A stretch of DNA of 64,000 bases from Gallibacter sp963558965 (GCA_963558965.1 CAUWIT010000003.1:49845-113844); one strand, 5' to 3'. Positions 1-9,033 are shown, numbered from the stretch's first letter. Numbers and translations: made by a program. Notes: generated from the sequence alone by a model not told the origin.

Positions 1-901
1 TAGCAAGAGCAGCCATTCTCTCTGTTCTCATAGGATTTCTCTTGTATGCCATAGCTGATGAGCCAATCTGATGCTTTTCAAAAGGCTCCTCTATCTCCTT
101 AAGATGCTGCAACAATCTTATATCATTTGAAAACTTATGAGCAGACTGAGCGATGCTTCCAAGAACACTTAAGACTCTGCTATCAACTTTTCTAGAGTAA
201 GTCTGTCCTGTAACATGGTAACATCCTGGAAAATCCATTTTCTCAGCAATTTTTTTATCAAGCTGTCTACACTTTTCATGGTCTCCTTCAAAAAGTTCTA
301 GGAATGACGCTTGGGTTCCTGTAGTTCCTTTTGAACCTAAAAGTCGTAGCGATGCAAGCACGTATTCTAAATCCTGTAAATCCATAACTAAATCGTGCAT
401 CCAAAGAGTTGCCCTTTTACCAACTGTTGTAGGCTGAGCTGCCTGGAAATGTGTATATCCAAGAGTTGGCATATCCTTGTATTTATCTGCAAAATCTGCA
501 AGCACACTTAAAGTGTTAACAATTTTCTTTTTTATCAATTTTAGGCCTTCGGCCATAACGATAATATCTGTATTGTCACCTACATAACAAGAAGTTGCTC
601 CAAGGTGAATAATCCCTTTTGCTTTAGGGCACTGTACACCATAGGCATAAACATGACTCATAACATCATGGCGAACTTCTTTTTCTCTTTGTTTTGCTAC
701 ATCATAATTTATATCATCTTTATGTTCTTTTAACTCTTCAATCTGTTCGTCTGTAATATCTAATCCTAATTCTTTTTCCGCCTCTGCAAGAGCGATCCAT
801 AGTCTTCTCCAAGTTTTAAATTTCATATCTGGAGAAAATATTTGTTTCATTTCCTTGCTTGGATATCTCTCTGAAAGAGGACTTGTATAATTTGTTGACA
901 T
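1..901 (-). CDS. purB: Adenylosuccinate lyase, C-terminus cut by window edge
   Basis: Cleaves SAICAR and adenylosuccinate to release fumarate in cytoplasmic purine synthesis. I read about 300 residues from the ATG at 899-901, preceded by AGGAGG at 907-912. The protein opens MSTNYTSPLSERY, typical of the clostridial/eukaryote-like PurB branch. It carries the fumarase/aspartase superfamily signature GSSAMAYKRNPMRTERM right at the window edge, and further in HLGATSCYVGDNTD and GTTGTQASF. The frame stays open to base 1, so the C-terminal helical part lies outside. It stands alone, divergent from the nad operon, with its own promoter. Identity is firm; the full length is unknown. Confidence 0.95.
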   Translation of the reverse strand, partial: MSTNYTSPLSERYPSKEMKQIFSPDMKFKTWRRLWIALAEAEKELGLDITDEQIEELKEHKDDINYDVAKQREKEVRHDVMSHVYAYGVQCPKAKGIIHLGATSCYVGDNTDIIVMAEGLKLIKKKIVNTLSVLADFADKYKDMPTLGYTHFQAAQPTTVGKRATLWMHDLVMDLQDLEYVLASLRLLGSKGTTGTQASFLELFEGDHEKCRQLDKKIAEKMDFPGCYHVTGQTYSRKVDSRVLSVLGSIAQSAHKFSNDIRLLQHLKEIEEPFEKHQIGSSAMAYKRNPMRTERMAALA

Positions 902-942
902 ATATACCTCCTGTCAAGCATATCTCACTAACACAGTTATAA

Positions 943-971
943 ATTATAGCATTTTTTTTATATATGTTCAA
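943..971 (-). promoter_or_regulatory. purB promoter
   Basis: On the minus strand, TTGAAC (966-971) is followed after 17 bases by TATAAT (943-948), about 42 bases before the purB ATG. No purine-box or riboswitch was recognised in the short leader. Confidence 0.6.
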
Positions 972-1028
972 GATTATGTTTTCGCTAGACCTATTGAATA
1001 CAGTGGTTTTCAACAGGTCTACCTATCA

Positions 1029-1072
1029 GTAAATATATGTGTCTTGTCATGTGTAAGTATATGTGCTATAAT
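1029..1072 (+). promoter_or_regulatory. nad operon promoter with two NiaR-type operator repeats
   Basis: TTGTCA (1044-1049), 17 bases, TATAAT (1067-1072). GTAAATATATGTGTC at 1029-1043 and GTAAGTATATGTGC at 1053-1066 form a direct repeat 24 bp apart that brackets the -35 and fills the spacer. The first copy is identical over 15 bases to the one at 10675-10689 beside the second niaR gene. Inferred to be the NiaR operator that shuts off NAD synthesis when niacin is plentiful. Confidence 0.65.
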
Positions 1073-1118
1073 ATCATAGATTTTTATTGTAATTTATTGA
1101 AACAAAGAGGTAGATTTT

Positions 1119-2024
1119 ATGACAATTATCGATGAAATAAAAGCATTAAAAAAAGAAAAAGATGCAGTTATATTAGCTCACTATTATGTAAATCCAGAAG
1201 TTCAAGAAATAGCTGATTACATAGGTGACTCTTTTTATTTGAGCAAATTAGCTACAAGCTTAAAAGAACAGACAATAGTATTTTGTGGCGTATCATTTAT
1301 GGGCGAAAGTGCAAAAGTTTTAAATCCATCTAAAACTGTACTTATGCCTGATTTTGAAGCAGATTGTGCAATGGCACATATGGCACGTATCGAAGCGATT
1401 AAAAAAGTTCGTGAAGAATACGATGATCTTGCTGTAGTATGTTACATAAATTCAACAGCAGAATTAAAAAAATATTGTGATGTATGCGTTACATCTTCAA
1501 ATGCTTTAAAAATTGTTAAGGCATTACCACAAAAAAATATTTTCTTTACACCAGATAAAAACTTAGGTAGCTATATTGCTTCTCAAGTACCAGAAAAAAA
1601 CTTTATCCAAAATCCTGGATATTGTCCTATACATACACAAATTGAAAAGGATCAAGTTTTAAAACTAAAAGAAACTTATCCTGAAGCTCTAGTTTTAACA
1701 CATCCCGAATGTGAAATGGAAATCCTTGAGATTTCAGACTATATCGGTAGTACTTCAGGTATTATTGATTTTGCTTCATCTTCTGATGCAAAAGAATTTA
1801 TCATCTGTACAGAAGTTGGTGTAAAACATAAACTAGAAAAAGACAATCCAGATAAAAAATTCTACTTTACAGAAACAGTTCCAGTATGTACTGACATGAA
1901 AAAAATAACACTAGAAAAAATTGCTCAGGTACTTAGAACTAATGAAAACGAAATGCATGTAGATAAAGAACTTGAAATCAATTCTAAAAAACCATTGGAA
2001 ATGATGTTAGAACTTGCAAAATAA
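1119..2024 (+). CDS. nadA: Quinolinate synthase NadA
   Basis: Condenses iminoaspartate from NadB with dihydroxyacetone phosphate to quinolinate, the second step of de novo NAD synthesis. The protein is 301 residues, normal for the compact bacterial form. Cys83 (DCAMAHMA), Cys169 (GYCPIH) and Cys257 (PVCTDMK) sit where the three ligands of the oxygen-sensitive [4Fe-4S] cluster fall in the family, and HPECEM at 195-200 is the conserved substrate loop. First gene of nadA-nadB-nadC-niaR; nadB follows after 18 bases. AAAGAGG stands in front of the ATG. Repression by the NiaR at the operon's end is inferred from the promoter repeats. Confidence 0.96.
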   Translation: MTIIDEIKALKKEKDAVILAHYYVNPEVQEIADYIGDSFYLSKLATSLKEQTIVFCGVSFMGESAKVLNPSKTVLMPDFEADCAMAHMARIEAIKKVREEYDDLAVVCYINSTAELKKYCDVCVTSSNALKIVKALPQKNIFFTPDKNLGSYIASQVPEKNFIQNPGYCPIHTQIEKDQVLKLKETYPEALVLTHPECEMEILEISDYIGSTSGIIDFASSSDAKEFIICTEVGVKHKLEKDNPDKKFYFTETVPVCTDMKKITLEKIAQVLRTNENEMHVDKELEINSKKPLEMMLELAK

Positions 2025-2042
2025 GAACCGAGGTGACACAAA

Positions 2043-3203
2043 ATGAAATTAAACTCCGATGTAGTGATTGTAGGTACAGGAGTTTCAGGACTCTTTAGCG
2101 CTATCAATCTACCTAGAGACTACAATATCATTATGATTTCAAAAAGCGACTTTGAAAGCAGTGACTCATTTTTAGCTCAAGGTGGCATATGCGTTCAGAG
2201 AGACGATGATGATTACGATAGCTTTTTTGAAGACACTATGAAAGCTGGACATTATGAAAACAGAAAAGAAGCTGTAGATATTATGATTAAGGATTCCCGC
2301 CAAGTTATAGATCAACTAATTGAAATCGGCGTGGATTTTGACAGAAAAGACAATGAATTGCTTTACACCAAAGAAGGTGCTCACAGCAAACCTCGTATTT
2401 TATTTCACAAAGATATAACAGGCAAAGCTATTACAAGTACACTTCTTGAATATGTACAAAACTTGCCAAATGTTAAAATGTATCAATATGTAGAAATGAC
2501 AGATATCATAGTAGAAGATAATATTTGTAAAGGTATAATCGCCAAATCAAAAGATGGTGAAAACTATGAAATCTACGCAAAAAATACAATTTTAGCTTCC
2601 GGTGGTATAGGTGGGACTTACAAACACTCTACTAACTTCCCTCACCTAACTGGAGATGCTATTGAAATTGCAAAAAAACATAATATTAAATTGCAAGATT
2701 TAGACTATGTACAAATACATCCAACTACTTTGTACACAAAAAAACCAGGTAGAGCATTTTTAATTTCCGAATCAGTTCGAGGGGAAGGCGCTATTTTGTA
2801 CGATATAAATATGAAGCGCTTCACTGATGAATTACAGCCTAGAGATGTTGTAACTAAGGCAATTTGGGATCAAATGGAAGCTACAAACGCAGAACATGTA
2901 TGGCTTTCCATGGAAAACATTCCTGATGAAGACATACTAAGCCATTTCCCTAATATATACAAAAAATGTGTTGAAGAAGGCTACGATCCTCTAACACAAT
3001 GTATCCCTGTTGTGCCTGCCCAGCACTACTTTATGGGTGGCATTTGGGTTGACGAAAACAACAGCAAAACTTCTATGGACAATCTTTATGCTGTTGGCGA
3101 AACAAGTTGCAACGGCGTCCACGGCAAAAACAGACTTGCAAGTAACTCTTTACTTGAAGCTTTGGTATTTGCAAAAAGAGCTGCTTTGGATATTGCAAAA
3201 TAG
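2043..3203 (+). CDS. nadB: L-aspartate oxidase NadB, short form
   Basis: FAD flavoenzyme oxidising L-aspartate to iminoaspartate for NadA; in anaerobes fumarate rather than oxygen is the usual acceptor. The N-terminal dinucleotide motif GTGVSGLFSAINL is followed by ASGGIGGTYKHSTN, HPTTLY, PAQHYFMGGI and the terminal GVHGKNRLASNSLLEAL block typical of the succinate dehydrogenase/fumarate reductase flavoprotein fold. At 386 residues it lacks the C-terminal three-helix domain of the roughly 530-residue E. coli enzyme and stops right after the FAD-binding core. GAGGTG precedes the ATG. It lies between nadA and nadC with 18-base gaps. Confidence 0.94.
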   Translation: MKLNSDVVIVGTGVSGLFSAINLPRDYNIIMISKSDFESSDSFLAQGGICVQRDDDDYDSFFEDTMKAGHYENRKEAVDIMIKDSRQVIDQLIEIGVDFDRKDNELLYTKEGAHSKPRILFHKDITGKAITSTLLEYVQNLPNVKMYQYVEMTDIIVEDNICKGIIAKSKDGENYEIYAKNTILASGGIGGTYKHSTNFPHLTGDAIEIAKKHNIKLQDLDYVQIHPTTLYTKKPGRAFLISESVRGEGAILYDINMKRFTDELQPRDVVTKAIWDQMEATNAEHVWLSMENIPDEDILSHFPNIYKKCVEEGYDPLTQCIPVVPAQHYFMGGIWVDENNSKTSMDNLYAVGETSCNGVHGKNRLASNSLLEALVFAKRAALDIAK

Positions 3204-3221
3204 GATGAAAGGACAACTGAT

Positions 3222-4073
3222 ATGAACAATATTACAAAATTACTTCAGGTGGATAATTTAATTTTATCTGCTTTAAGAGAAGATATTTCAAGTGAAGACG
3301 TTAGTACAAATGCAATTATGCGTGAAGCTGTTTTAGGTCAAGTTGATTTAATTTGTAAGCAGGATGGTATTATTGCTGGACTAGATGTTTTTAAAAGAGT
3401 TTTCGAACTACTTGACGATGATGTTAAATTTGAATTTTTCTGTAAAGATGGCGATGAGGTTAAAAAAGGACAGCTTATGGCCAAAGTTACAGGTGATATG
3501 AGAACTTTACTTTCTGGTGAAAGAGTTGCTCTTAACTATCTACAGAGAATGAGTGGTATTGCTACTTATACAAACAGCGTTGCCAAACTTCTTGAAGGTA
3601 GCAAAACTAAACTTTTGGATACTCGTAAAACTACACCTAATATGCGTATTTTCGAAAAATATGCTGTTACTGTTGGTGGTGGCCACAATCACAGATATAA
3701 CTTATCTGACGGAGTTATGCTAAAAGACAATCATATTGGAGCTGCTGGCAGCATTACAAAAGCAGTTGCTATGGCTAAGGACTACGCTCCATTCGTTAGA
3801 AAAATAGAAGTTGAAGTTGAAGATTTAGATATGGTTCGTGAAGCTGTTGAAGCTGGTGCTGATATTATTATGCTAGACAATATGACTCCAGAGCAAATGA
3901 AGGAAGCTATCGAAATTATAGATGGAAGAGCCGAAACAGAATGTTCAGGCAATGTTACAAAGGAAAATATTGCTAGACTTACTGCTTTAGGTGTTGACTA
4001 TATTTCAAGTGGTGCTCTTACACACTCTGCTCCTATTATGGATATTTCTTTAAAAAATCTACACGCTATTTAA
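3222..4073 (+). CDS. nadC: Nicotinate-nucleotide pyrophosphorylase (carboxylating)
   Basis: Quinolinate phosphoribosyltransferase: converts quinolinate and PRPP to nicotinate mononucleotide, closing the de novo branch. At 283 residues it is full length. The type II PRTase fold is shown by the conserved DTRKTTPNMRIFEKYA stretch, GGGHNHRYNLSDGVMLKDNH, the EVEVED strand, DIIMLDNM and the closing ISSGALTHSA. Third gene of the nad operon. AAAGGA stands before the ATG, and the niaR regulator follows after 23 bases. Confidence 0.97.
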   Translation: MNNITKLLQVDNLILSALREDISSEDVSTNAIMREAVLGQVDLICKQDGIIAGLDVFKRVFELLDDDVKFEFFCKDGDEVKKGQLMAKVTGDMRTLLSGERVALNYLQRMSGIATYTNSVAKLLEGSKTKLLDTRKTTPNMRIFEKYAVTVGGGHNHRYNLSDGVMLKDNHIGAAGSITKAVAMAKDYAPFVRKIEVEVEDLDMVREAVEAGADIIMLDNMTPEQMKEAIEIIDGRAETECSGNVTKENIARLTALGVDYISSGALTHSAPIMDISLKNLHAI

Positions 4074-4096
4074 TTTTTTAAGGAAAGTAGGTCAAC

Positions 4097-4606
4097 ATGG
4101 TAAAAGGTATTGATAGAAAGAAAATAATAATAGACGAGCTTCAAAAAACTGATAAACCTATTACCTGCAAAATGCTCGCAAAGATTTGTGATGTTAGTAG
4201 ACAAGTAATTGTACAAGATGTCGCTTTGCTTCGTGCCGAGGGAAATGATATTATCTCTACAAACAATGGTTATATTTTAAACAACCGCATCCCTGCTACT
4301 GCTGTATTTAAAGTTTGTCACAGCAAGGATTCTATGGCTGATGAGCTTTTAACTATTGTAGATCTTGGAGGTGCAGTTGATGATATAATTGTAGATGCTC
4401 CACCTTACGGCAAAATAAAGGCCAATTTAAGTATTAATTCTCGCGTAAAAGCTCAGGATTTTATATCTTCTTTTAAAGATAATTGTATTTATCCTTTGGA
4501 AATCCTTACCGATGGTATACACTACCATACAGTTTGCGCCGACAGCGATATAACACTAGACAAAATAAGAAGCGAGCTAAGCTCTAAAGGTTATCTGCAA
4601 GATTAA
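4097..4606 (+). CDS. niaR: NiaR-type niacin-responsive repressor (copy 1)
   Basis: Transcription regulator of NAD metabolism: N-terminal winged helix (about residues 5-60, with ITCKMLAKICDVSRQVIVQDVALLRAEG as the helix-turn-helix region) and a C-terminal 3H domain (about 75-165) with its scattered histidines, including VCHSKDSM and GIHYHTVC. In Firmicutes the family binds nicotinic acid as co-repressor and represses NAD synthesis and niacin uptake genes. As the last gene of the nad operon it would regulate its own transcription. A paralogue lies at 10733-11245. The motif KxSRQVIV..DIALLRA is shared by both copies, so they may read the same operator. Confidence 0.9.
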   Translation: MVKGIDRKKIIIDELQKTDKPITCKMLAKICDVSRQVIVQDVALLRAEGNDIISTNNGYILNNRIPATAVFKVCHSKDSMADELLTIVDLGGAVDDIIVDAPPYGKIKANLSINSRVKAQDFISSFKDNCIYPLEILTDGIHYHTVCADSDITLDKIRSELSSKGYLQD

Positions 4607-4626
4607 ATATTAGACAAATATAAAAT

Positions 4627-4658
4627 GGCATAGCCGGTATTTGCGGCTATGCCTAATT
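4627..4658 (+). terminator. nad operon terminator
   Basis: GGCATAGCCG, a 7-base loop, CGGCTATGCC (4627-4653), then TAATTTTT. It ends the nad operon against the convergent gntR gene. Confidence 0.85.
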
Positions 4659-4678
4659 TTTATACTAATTTATTAATG

Positions 4679-5317
4679 CTATTTTTTTATGTTCATGGAC
4701 TTGATATATCTTTGTTTAGAGTTATCCATATGCATCTCCATTGCAGCTATACCAGCCTCTTTATCTCTAGCCGCAAAAGCATCAAATATAGCTTTGTGCT
4801 CTTTAAAAACTTCTAGCAGATATCCTTCTTTTTTGTGGGCTGGATTTTCCACATGTTTTAACATTTCCTGATAAGAAGAAAGTAAATTTTTAAGCATGCG
4901 ATTGTGAGAAGCAGAGTAAATTGTCTGATGAAAATTATTGTTAATAATCAGCATTTTAGCTACATCCTCTTTCATGGTATAAAACTCCATAAATTCGTAT
5001 AACTCTTTTAAAGCGTCCATTTCATCATCTGTAATACGTTCTATAGCCCAAGTAATAGCTTGGATTTCATAGATTTTACGAAGTGTGAACATATCTATAT
5101 AATCCTGCTGTGTTAAACCTAACACAAAAAATCCTCTATTTGGAATGCTTTCTACTAGGCCTTCCATTTCTAATTTTTGCAAGGCTTCTCTTACAGGAGT
5201 TCTACTTACTCCATATTTATCGCAAATAACTTTTTCAGTAAGTTTTTGACCGCTTATAAGCTTGCCTGTAAGTATCTCATCTTTTAAAGTAGAAAACAAA
5301 TCAGCTGAAATAGCCAT
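4679..5317 (-). CDS. GntR-family (FCD/FadR-type) regulator of the aconitase operon
   Basis: DNA-binding repressor of 212 residues: GntR winged helix in about residues 8-70 (GQKLTEKVICDKYGVSRTPVREALQKLEMEGLV) and a helical FCD ligand domain in about 80-205 with the metal-binding histidines (NNNFHQTIY, EHKAIFDAF, MEMHMDNSK). It is the third gene behind acnA and icd (17-base gap), so its ligand is probably citrate, isocitrate or a related carboxylate, and its likely operator is the TTGTATACAA palindrome in the acnA promoter. The ligand is inference only. The family assignment is secure. Confidence 0.88.
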   Translation of the reverse strand: MAISADLFSTLKDEILTGKLISGQKLTEKVICDKYGVSRTPVREALQKLEMEGLVESIPNRGFFVLGLTQQDYIDMFTLRKIYEIQAITWAIERITDDEMDALKELYEFMEFYTMKEDVAKMLIINNNFHQTIYSASHNRMLKNLLSSYQEMLKHVENPAHKKEGYLLEVFKEHKAIFDAFAARDKEAGIAAMEMHMDNSKQRYIKSMNIKK

Positions 5318-5334
5318 TTTACTTTTCTCCTTTT

Positions 5335-6465
5335 TTATAGTTCATTTAAAATATATTCTGTACAGTCTTTTGCAGTGTTACCAGTGCCATCTCCTGGCAT
5401 ATTCATTGCTTCATTTGTTTTTTCTAGTGCTGCAATAAGTTTATCAGCTTTATCAATAAAGTTAATATGTCTTAACATCATCTCTGAAGCCTTAAGCAAG
5501 CTTGCAGGGTTAGCATACTCTGCAATGCCATCTTTAACCATTCTTGGAGCACTTCCATGAATAGCCTCAAACATAGCATATCTGCCACCGATATTTGCAC
5601 TGCCTGCAGTACCAACGCCGCCCTGTATTTGAGCTGCTTCATCTGTAATAATATCACCGTAAAGGTTAGGTAAAATAAATACATTGAAGTTGCTGTTTAT
5701 ATTGTCATTGATCAAATTGGCTGCGCATATATCAACATACCAGTCGTCTGTTTTAATTTCAGGATAATCCTTAGCAACATCGTAACATAGGCTTAAAAAC
5801 TTGCCGTCTGTCTTCTTCATAATATTTGCTTTTGTAATAATTGAAACATTTAGGTTGCCATTGTTTTTTGCGTATTCAAATGCAGCTTTTGCAAGTCTTT
5901 TTGTTCCCACATCTGTAGTAACTTTAAAATCCATTGAAATTTCGTCTGAAATATCTATGCCCTGGCTACCAAGTGCGTATTCACCTTCTGTATTTTCTCT
6001 ATAGAAAATCCAATCGATGTTCTTTTCTGGTACAACTACAGGTCTCACATTGGCAAATAAGTCAAGTTCTCTTCTAAGTGTAACATTGGCACTTTCAATA
6101 TTTGGTAGGTTATCACCTTTGCCTGGTGTAGTTGTAGGTCCCTTTAAAAGCACATTGCAAGTTTTTATTTCCGCAAGTACATCATCAGGTACTGTTTGCA
6201 TTTTTGCAATTCTGTTTTCAAGAGTTAAGCCTTCGATTTCCTTTATTACAATTTTACCACTTGCGATTTCATCAGCTAAAAGTTTTTTCAAAACTGCTAA
6301 AGCGCTGTCCATAATCACAGGACCAATGCCGTCGCCGGCAATTGTTCCTATTACGATTTGATCCAAGCTATCGAAATCTGTTAACTCAGAATTTTCCTTT
6401 AGATTTTCAACTCTTTTAAGCTGAGCTTTTATAAGTTCTTCTATATGTTTAATATTGTTTTCCAT
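5335..6465 (-). CDS. Isocitrate dehydrogenase (isocitrate/isopropylmalate dehydrogenase family)
   Basis: Oxidatively decarboxylates isocitrate to 2-oxoglutarate, feeding glutamate synthesis in an anaerobe with an incomplete citrate cycle. It has 376 residues with the family signature YGDIITDEAAQIQGGVGTAGSANIG, the dinucleotide and substrate motifs GDGIGPVIMDSALAVL, YRENTEGEYALGSQG, and EAIHGSAPRMVKDGIAEYANPAS near the C-terminus. An N-terminal stretch of about 30 residues precedes the usual start of the fold. The position directly behind acnA (2-base gap) decides for isocitrate over isopropylmalate. The cofactor (NAD or NADP) is not decided. No citrate synthase gene is in the window. Confidence 0.87.
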   Translation of the reverse strand: MENNIKHIEELIKAQLKRVENLKENSELTDFDSLDQIVIGTIAGDGIGPVIMDSALAVLKKLLADEIASGKIVIKEIEGLTLENRIAKMQTVPDDVLAEIKTCNVLLKGPTTTPGKGDNLPNIESANVTLRRELDLFANVRPVVVPEKNIDWIFYRENTEGEYALGSQGIDISDEISMDFKVTTDVGTKRLAKAAFEYAKNNGNLNVSIITKANIMKKTDGKFLSLCYDVAKDYPEIKTDDWYVDICAANLINDNINSNFNVFILPNLYGDIITDEAAQIQGGVGTAGSANIGGRYAMFEAIHGSAPRMVKDGIAEYANPASLLKASEMMLRHINFIDKADKLIAALEKTNEAMNMPGDGTGNTAKDCTEYILNEL

Positions 6466-6467
6466 AA

Positions 6468-8390
6468 TTATTCACCCTTAATATAGTTGATTTTTCCACC
6501 TGCTAAAATCATAGCTTTTTCAAGATCTGAGAAGTTATGTAACACTTCATAAGTCTTACCGTTAGTTAGATTTTTAACTTCAATAACATCATTTTGAACC
6601 TGATCAACTGCGTTTTCGATAACAAGTTTTTGACCGATTTCAAAGTCATCGTAATCAGCAGGATTTTTAAATACCAATGGTAAAATACCGCTGTTGATTA
6701 AGTTTGATCTATGGATACGAGCAAATGATTTTGCAATTACAAATTTAACTCCTAAGTATAGAGGTGCCAATGCAGCATGTTCACGAGATGAACCCTGTCC
6801 GTAGTTTTCTCCTCCAACAATTGCACATCTACCAGCCTCTTTACATCTTGAAGCAAACTCTCCATCGATTTTTTCGAAACAGTAATTTGCTAGATGAGGC
6901 ACATTTGAACGATATGGTAACAATCTTGAATCAGAAGGCATAATATCGTCAGTTGTAATATTGTCTCCTGGATGTAAGCAAACTTCTACGTCTAAGTCAC
7001 CAACTAGTTTTTCATTACGTGGGAATGGCTTAATGTTTGGTCCCATCTCTACTGGTGTGTTTTCAACGTTTGTGCCTTCAGGGTATACGATGAAATTATC
7101 ATTTGCTGGGAAATCTACATCTTCAATTGCTGCAATGCTTTCGCCAGTTGTACTTCCATCAGTTAATACGCCTTTAACTGCTGAAATAGCCGCTGTTTCT
7201 GGACTTACCAAATATACGCTTGCATCCAGTGTGCCTGATCTACCTTTGAAGTTTCTGTTAAATGTTCTTAGAGAAACAGCCCCTGACTTAGGAGACTGAC
7301 CCATTCCTATACAAGGTCCACAAGCATTTTCAATAATACGAGCACCTGCTCCAATCATATCAGCTAATGCTCCGTTTTCTGCAAGTTTTTTAAGTATTTT
7401 ACTTGATCCTGGAGAAATTACCAATGATACATCTGGATGTACTTTACGTCCTTTTAGTATAGCTGCAACCTTCATTAAATCAGCATATGAAGAGTTAGTA
7501 CAGCTTCCGATTGCAACCTGATCGATTTTAATTTCACCAATATTTGCAACGCTATCAACGTTGTCAGGGCTATGAGGCATAGCTGCTAATGGTTTTAGCT
7601 GATCAAGGTCGATAACTAATTTTTCATCGTATACAGCATCTTCATCTGCTGCCAAAGGTACAAAGTCTTCCCCTCTTCCCTGAGACTCTAAATATTTCTT
7701 TGTATTTTCATCACTTGGGAATACAGAAGTTGTCGCACCTAGTTCTGCTCCCATATTAGTAATTGTCGCTCTATCTGTAACAGATAAAGTTTTAACACCT
7801 TCACCTGTATACTCTACGATTTTGCCTACTCCACCTTTTACAGTAAGTTCCTGTAAAACTTTTAGGATAACATCTTTTGCAGATGACCAAGGCTGTAATT
7901 TTCCTTTTAATTCTACATTTATTACTTTTGGAACTGTTAATGAATAAGTACCCTTAGCCATAGCCACTGCTACATCAAGTCCACCAGCGCCGATTGCAAT
8001 CATACCAAGTCCGCCACCTGTTGGAGTATGGCTATCTGAACCTAGTAGAGTTTTACCTGGCTTGCCGTAGTTTTCAAGATGTAACTGATGACAAATACCA
8101 TTACCAGGCTTTGAAAATAGTACGCCATGACGCTGTGCTACACTTTTAATAAAAGCGTGGTCATCAGCATTTTCAAATCCAGTCTGCAATGTGTTATGGT
8201 CGATATATGCAACTGAAAGTTCAGTTTTTACTTTATCAACATCCATTGCTTCAAGCTGTAAATATACCATTGTACCAGTTGAATCCTGTGTCAAAGTCTG
8301 GTCCATTTTAATTTTAATTTCAGTACCAGGTATCATTTCTCCTTCTAGCAAATGATCTTCTAAAATTTTGTATGCAAGTGTCTTACCCAT
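6468..8390 (-). CDS. acnA: Aconitate hydratase
   Basis: Interconverts citrate and isocitrate with a [4Fe-4S] cluster. It has 640 residues, the shorter aconitase type of anaerobic bacteria that joins LeuC-like and LeuD-like halves in one chain. Cluster cysteines lie in IGSCTNSSY and ENACGPCIGMG; GSDSHTPTGGGLG is the substrate loop. The swivel domain begins around residue 470, with DDIMPSDSRLLPYRSN and GQGSSREHAALAP. First gene of acnA-icd-gntR, with GGAGG before the ATG. Transcription starts from a strong promoter overlapped by a palindromic operator. Confidence 0.94.
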   Translation of the reverse strand: MGKTLAYKILEDHLLEGEMIPGTEIKIKMDQTLTQDSTGTMVYLQLEAMDVDKVKTELSVAYIDHNTLQTGFENADDHAFIKSVAQRHGVLFSKPGNGICHQLHLENYGKPGKTLLGSDSHTPTGGGLGMIAIGAGGLDVAVAMAKGTYSLTVPKVINVELKGKLQPWSSAKDVILKVLQELTVKGGVGKIVEYTGEGVKTLSVTDRATITNMGAELGATTSVFPSDENTKKYLESQGRGEDFVPLAADEDAVYDEKLVIDLDQLKPLAAMPHSPDNVDSVANIGEIKIDQVAIGSCTNSSYADLMKVAAILKGRKVHPDVSLVISPGSSKILKKLAENGALADMIGAGARIIENACGPCIGMGQSPKSGAVSLRTFNRNFKGRSGTLDASVYLVSPETAAISAVKGVLTDGSTTGESIAAIEDVDFPANDNFIVYPEGTNVENTPVEMGPNIKPFPRNEKLVGDLDVEVCLHPGDNITTDDIMPSDSRLLPYRSNVPHLANYCFEKIDGEFASRCKEAGRCAIVGGENYGQGSSREHAALAPLYLGVKFVIAKSFARIHRSNLINSGILPLVFKNPADYDDFEIGQKLVIENAVDQVQNDVIEVKNLTNGKTYEVLHNFSDLEKAMILAGGKINYIKGE

Positions 8391-8473
8391 AATTTGCCTC
8401 CATTTCTTGGATATCTATATATTCACCATATTTAATATCACTAAAACTTTTTAATTTTAAAACAATTGTATTC

Positions 8474-8511
8474 TTGTATACAATTATACTCCTATTATAC
8501 AAAATCGTCAA
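8474..8511 (-). promoter_or_regulatory. acnA-icd-gntR promoter with GntR-type operator
   Basis: Minus strand: TTGACG (8506-8511), 17 bases, TATAAT (8483-8488). The perfect palindrome TTGTATACAA (8474-8483) touches the -10 and covers the start point, and a further half-site lies at about 8463-8469. It has the TTGT..ACAA form of FadR-subfamily GntR operators, and the operon encodes such a regulator. Inferred autorepression. Confidence 0.65.
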
Positions 8512-8515
8512 TACT

Positions 8516-9019
8516 TTACTTAGAAAAAGCTTCCATTTCAAGTAACTTTTTTTTGCGGTCAATCCCTCCTGCATATCCTTTAAGACTGCCATCACTTCCT
8601 ATAACTCTGTGACATGGAATTATAATTGAGATAGGGTTTCTTCCTACTGCATTGCCCACCGCTTGGGCAGACACCCTTTTGCCACTGTCCTTTTCAATGA
8701 GCTTTCCAATTTCTCCATAAGTTATAGTCTCCCCGTATGGAATGTCCATTAAGATTTTCCAAACCTTTTGTTGAAAATCAGTTCCTACAGGTTTTACAGG
8801 TATTTCACTGTTAGATCTAGGAATGGCTTTAAAATAGTCGTCAAGCCATTTCTCTACTTTTTGAAATATATCTCGTTGCTCACCACATGGTTTTGCTTCC
8901 CTTAAATCGTATTTGCCGCCAAAATACTTTTGGTTTTCGAACCATAATCCTGTTAAATTTTCTCCATCGCTTGTCATAGTTATCAATCCCAGTGATGACA
9001 CATATGTTTTCATATACAT
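8516..9019 (-). CDS. ogt: Methylated-DNA--[protein]-cysteine S-methyltransferase
   Basis: Suicide repair enzyme that moves the alkyl group from O6-alkylguanine in DNA to its own cysteine. The active site PCHRVIG has Cys136 when the start is placed at the ATG at 9017-9019. I chose that start because AGGAG lies 10 bases upstream of it; the longer frame back to 9040 would swallow the ribosome site. That gives 167 residues with a short N-terminal domain, then TDFQQKVWKILMDIPYGETITYGEIG and RVSAQAVGNAVGRNPISI. It stands alone between the aconitase operon and the riboswitch region. Confidence 0.93.
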   Translation of the reverse strand: MYMKTYVSSLGLITMTSDGENLTGLWFENQKYFGGKYDLREAKPCGEQRDIFQKVEKWLDDYFKAIPRSNSEIPVKPVGTDFQQKVWKILMDIPYGETITYGEIGKLIEKDSGKRVSAQAVGNAVGRNPISIIIPCHRVIGSDGSLKGYAGGIDRKKKLLEMEAFSK

Positions 9020-9033
9020 TTTCTCTATACTCC

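Noticed and set aside
8383..8595. 70-codon frame overlapping the acnA start and promoter
   Set aside because: It runs through the acnA promoter and operator and into the ogt gene; no independent support.
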